This document shows positions 14,458 through 16,926 of a stretch of 16,926 bases of DNA, piece by piece; the stretch's first letter is position 1; the number at the start of each line of letters is the position of its first letter. Made by a program: the position numbers and the translations under genes. The DNA is taken from the NCBI GenBank assembly GCA_016214245.1, contig JACROW010000047.1, forward strand, positions 1 through 16,926, read 5' to 3'. This DNA is from Candidatus Omnitrophota bacterium. GTDB taxonomy: Bacteria; Omnitrophota; Gorgyraeia; 2-01-FULL-45-10. The notes under the pieces were generated by a model. That model ran no database searches. It was not told the DNA's origin and saw only the letters and a list, made by a program, of their open reading frames with translations.

Positions 14458-15368
14458 AGGTCTCTATAATAGGCGCAGGCGCAGTCGGCGCTACGGTCGC
14501 GATGAGGGTTGTAGAGAGCGGATTGGCCGATGTTGTATTGTTGGATGTGCTTAATAACGTCGCTTGCGGAAAGTCGCTTGACATTCTCGATGCGGCGCCG
14601 ATCATAGGACACGAGAAGTCCATAATAGGGACCGACGATTATAATCAGATAAAATCTTCCGATATTGTCGTTATAACAGCAGGCCTCGCTCGGAAACCCG
14701 GGATGACCAGGGAAGAGCTGATAGCCAAGAACGCAGGAATAGTCCGCGAGGTTTCAGGCAATATAAAGATCCATGCCCCGTCCTCGATCGTGATAGTTGT
14801 AACAAATCCTTTAGATTCAATGACTTATCTTACCTATAAAACGACCGGTTTTAAAAGGCAGAAGGTATTCGGCATGGCAGGCGTTTTAGATGGTTCTCGT
14901 TTCGTCCAATTAATATCAGAAGAGATGAAGGTCAAACGCTCCTCCGTAGAGACTTATATCCTGGGAAGCCATGGTGATAGCATGGTTCCGCTCCTCTCGC
15001 ATACCCGCGTTTCCGGAAAGCCTATTGAAAAAGTCCTATCTAAAGATAGGCTCGAGGCCATTATAAAACGGACGTGCGATAGGGGGATGGAGATCGTCTC
15101 GTTACTTGGGACAGGCAGCGCCTGTTATTCTCCCAGCGCCGCGGTTTACAGGATGATAGATGCGATTTTGAATGACACTAAAAATGTGCATGTGGTGAGC
15201 ACATGCCTAAATGGCGAATACGGGCTAAAAGGTATCTCTATCGGCGTCCCGTGTGTAATCGGCAGGAATGGTATCGAGGATATTGTAGAGCTGAAGTTGT
15301 CGAAGGATGAAGTTAACGCCCTGTCAAAATCTGCTGAGGCGATAAAGCGCTCTATAGAACTTTTATAA
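14454..15368 (+). CDS. mdh: Malate dehydrogenase, LDH-like type
   Basis: The 304-residue protein has the LDH-like malate dehydrogenase layout. IIGAGAVGATVA binds the nucleotide and Asp31 in LLDVLNN marks NAD preference. Arg80 in GLARKPGMTREEL is the residue that selects malate over lactate, Arg86 and Arg149 are the other substrate arginines, Asn118 lies in VTNPLDSM, and His173 in GSHGDSM is the catalytic base. It interconverts malate and oxaloacetate. The ATG at 14454 overlaps the icd stop as ATGA. The length is normal for this group, with no visible gap. Oxaloacetate would feed the aminotransferase and citrate synthase (not in the window). Confidence 0.95.
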   Translation: MKVSIIGAGAVGATVAMRVVESGLADVVLLDVLNNVACGKSLDILDAAPIIGHEKSIIGTDDYNQIKSSDIVVITAGLARKPGMTREELIAKNAGIVREVSGNIKIHAPSSIVIVVTNPLDSMTYLTYKTTGFKRQKVFGMAGVLDGSRFVQLISEEMKVKRSSVETYILGSHGDSMVPLLSHTRVSGKPIEKVLSKDRLEAIIKRTCDRGMEIVSLLGTGSACYSPSAAVYRMIDAILNDTKNVHVVSTCLNGEYGLKGISIGVPCVIGRNGIEDIVELKLSKDEVNALSKSAEAIKRSIELL

Positions 15369-15373
15369 AGCCT

Positions 15374-16732
15374 ATGAAGAGCTACGATCTTGTCATAATC
15401 GGGTCCGGCCCAGGCGGTTACGTGGCAGCCCTCTACGCGTCCCGCCAAAATTTGAGCGTCTCGGTAGTCGAGAGTGACCTTGTCGGCGGGACCTGTCTCA
15501 ATAGAGGCTGTATCCCAACAAAGGCGATGTTGAATTCCGCGACACTGCTTTCCAGGATAAAAGAGTCTTCACAATACGGCATCGACGTAAGCGGATATAA
15601 TATAAATTTCCAAAAGATAATATCAAGAAAGGACGAGGTCGTATCGAGGCTAAAGGCCGGGATCGAGACCCTGTTTAAGGCAGGCCATGTCGATTTAATA
15701 AAAGGGAGAGCCCGTCTTACAAGCCCGGACACGATCGGCATCGGCGGCGCGGACAGCATAAAGGCGAAATCAATAATAATAGCAACCGGCTCCAAGGTGA
15801 TGGGGCTTCCGAATATAAAGTGCGATGAAATCAATATATTATCAAGCGACGGCATATTGGCTTCAAAAGAGCTCCCGAAGACGATCCTCGTAATCGGCGG
15901 AGGCGTCATAGGGTGCGAATTCGCTACTCTCTTCAATGCGCTCGGCACAAAGGTCGTGCTGGTCGAACTTCTGGACAGGCTCCTTCCTGCTCAATCTAAA
16001 GAGGCCTCAAAGAAACTCGAGATAATTTTCAAAAAAAGAGGCATAGATGTATACTTAGCCACTAAGGCTGAAAGTATTTCGAAGAATAAGGCCCTGCGCG
16101 TGAAACTTTCCAACGGCAAAGATATAGATGTGGAGAAGGTGCTCGTCGCGGTAGGGAGGTCTCCGGATACGCTGGACTTAGGGCTCGAAGGTTTAGGGGT
16201 TAAGACAGAAGGAGGAAGGATAGTCATAGATGGGGCGTGCAGGACAAGTATCAGCGGCATCTATGCGGTTGGGGATTGCGTTGGGGGGCCGCTACTGGCG
16301 CATAAGGCATCATATGAAGGTATCTTAGCCTGTGACAATATCCTGGGAAAGCCAAGATCGATAGATTATTCTAATGTGCCTAACTGCATCTATACAGATC
16401 CCGAGATAGCGAGCGTGGGGCTGAACGAGGAGGCAGCGCGCCAAAATTACGCGGATGTGCGCATAGGAAAATTTCCATACCTTGCGTCAGGAAAGGCGCA
16501 TCTTCTCGGTAAGACCGAGGGTTACATCAAGATAGTCGGCGATTCAAAAGGCACGATCTTAGGGATTGAGATATTTGGTGAAGGCTCATGCGACCTGATA
16601 GGCGAGGCGACATTGGCCAAGACCGTAGGCGTCAATATAAAAGATTTAAGTCACATAGTGCACGGCCATCCGACTTTATCAGAGATTTTTCAGGAAGCCG
16701 CCCAAGCATTTTTAGGAACTAAGGATACATAG
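15374..16732 (+). CDS. lpdA: Dihydrolipoamide dehydrogenase (E3)
   Basis: The 452-residue flavoprotein reoxidises dihydrolipoyl groups of 2-oxoacid dehydrogenase complexes or glycine-cleavage H protein, passing electrons to NAD. FAD-binding GSGPGGYVAA is at residues 10-19, and the redox disulphide Cys41-Cys46 lies in GGTCLNRGCIPTK. The NAD site GGGVIGCEFA is followed by Glu in VVLVE, and the second FAD motif is YAVGDCVGG. The C-terminal His432 and Glu437 in HGHPTLSE form the proton relay supplied to the partner subunit. It starts 5 nt after mdh and is complete. It lies directly upstream of lipB, which makes the lipoyl group its substrates carry. Confidence 0.97.
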   Translation: MKSYDLVIIGSGPGGYVAALYASRQNLSVSVVESDLVGGTCLNRGCIPTKAMLNSATLLSRIKESSQYGIDVSGYNINFQKIISRKDEVVSRLKAGIETLFKAGHVDLIKGRARLTSPDTIGIGGADSIKAKSIIIATGSKVMGLPNIKCDEINILSSDGILASKELPKTILVIGGGVIGCEFATLFNALGTKVVLVELLDRLLPAQSKEASKKLEIIFKKRGIDVYLATKAESISKNKALRVKLSNGKDIDVEKVLVAVGRSPDTLDLGLEGLGVKTEGGRIVIDGACRTSISGIYAVGDCVGGPLLAHKASYEGILACDNILGKPRSIDYSNVPNCIYTDPEIASVGLNEEAARQNYADVRIGKFPYLASGKAHLLGKTEGYIKIVGDSKGTILGIEIFGEGSCDLIGEATLAKTVGVNIKDLSHIVHGHPTLSEIFQEAAQAFLGTKDT

Positions 16733-16735
16733 TAT

Positions 16736-16926
16736 ATGATACTCGATTTAGGGCTGGTAGATTACGAAGAATCATACGCCCTCCAAAAGGAGCTGGTCGG
16801 GAAGGTGAGGTCCGGCCAAATAGAAGATTCCGTTATAATAGCCGAACACCGGGCTGTCTTTACAATAGGCAGGACAGGGAAGAAGGAGAATCTCTTGGCA
16901 GGCGAAGAGGCGTTAAGGGACGCCAA
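16736..16926 (+). CDS. lipB: Lipoyl(octanoyl) transferase, N-terminal part (partial)
   Basis: From ATG 16736, 3 nt after the lpdA stop, the frame is open for 63 codons to the window edge. It begins MILDLGLVDYEESYALQKEL and continues with AEHRAVFTIGRTGKKENLL, the LipB family pattern (LG..DY..A...Q..LV, EH..V.T.GR.G...N.L). LipB moves octanoate from acyl carrier protein to the lipoyl domains that LpdA later acts on. The catalytic Lys and Cys lie beyond the window, so activity cannot be judged. Confidence 0.9.
   Translation, partial: MILDLGLVDYEESYALQKELVGKVRSGQIEDSVIIAEHRAVFTIGRTGKKENLLAGEEALRDA

Noticed and set aside
113..16260. Many open frames on the minus strand and in other frames, some over 150 codons
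   Set aside because: They all lie opposite or across well-supported plus-strand genes, have no family similarity I can recognise and lack ribosome sites; they are by-products of codon use.

Overview
The window is a 16.9 kb stretch of bacterial chromosome read entirely from the plus strand. It holds the distal part of the S10-spc-alpha ribosomal protein superoperon, followed after a strong intrinsic terminator by a compact central-metabolism operon. The gene order (rplR-rpsE-rplO-secY-adk-map-infA-rpmJ-rpsM-rpsK-rpsD-rpoA-rplQ), the zinc-binding forms of L24, S14, L36, S4 and adenylate kinase, and heavy use of ATA, AGG and AGA codons at roughly 45-50 % G+C (judged by eye) suggest an uncultured Gram-negative-type lineage. 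My best guess is Omnitrophota (OP3) or a relative. That placement is inference and was not tested by a search.

Region 1 (1-10542): the end of rplP, then rpmC, rpsQ, rplN, rplX, rplE, rpsN, rpsH, rplF, rplR, a single ORF joining rpsE to an N-terminally truncated rplO, secY, adk, map, infA, rpmJ (37 aa), rpsM, rpsK, rpsD, rpoA and rplQ. Genes are packed or overlapping. The only sizeable gap before rplQ's end is 79 nt between rpsN and rpsH, and it carries a perfect 10-bp stem hairpin just upstream of the S8 gene. No rpmD (L30) is present. A GC-rich hairpin with a T tract ends the unit after rplQ.

Region 2 (10543-16926): an AT-rich promoter-like gap, then an aspartate-type aminotransferase gene broken by an internal deletion with frameshift, an aconitase-superfamily large subunit (LeuC/HacA-like) split into two ORFs joined by a GTGA overlap, its small subunit (LeuD/HacB-like), an isocitrate dehydrogenase with NADP-type residues, an NAD-type malate dehydrogenase, dihydrolipoamide dehydrogenase and the start of lipB. 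Start and stop codons overlap or nearly touch throughout. The neighbours make a TCA-cycle and glutamate/aspartate role (citrate to isocitrate to 2-oxoglutarate; malate to oxaloacetate to aspartate) more likely than leucine synthesis. Lpd and LipB would serve lipoylated 2-oxoacid dehydrogenases or glycine cleavage.

The most striking feature is that three conserved genes each lack a short internal piece: the S5 tail plus about 30 residues of the L15 N-terminus, about 35-45 residues of the aminotransferase, and about 15 residues of the LeuC-like linker. The other complete genes look full length. These may be real deletions or fissions, or repeated assembly errors; mapping of the raw reads would decide. 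I found no CRISPR array, transposon, tRNA, rRNA or phage gene.
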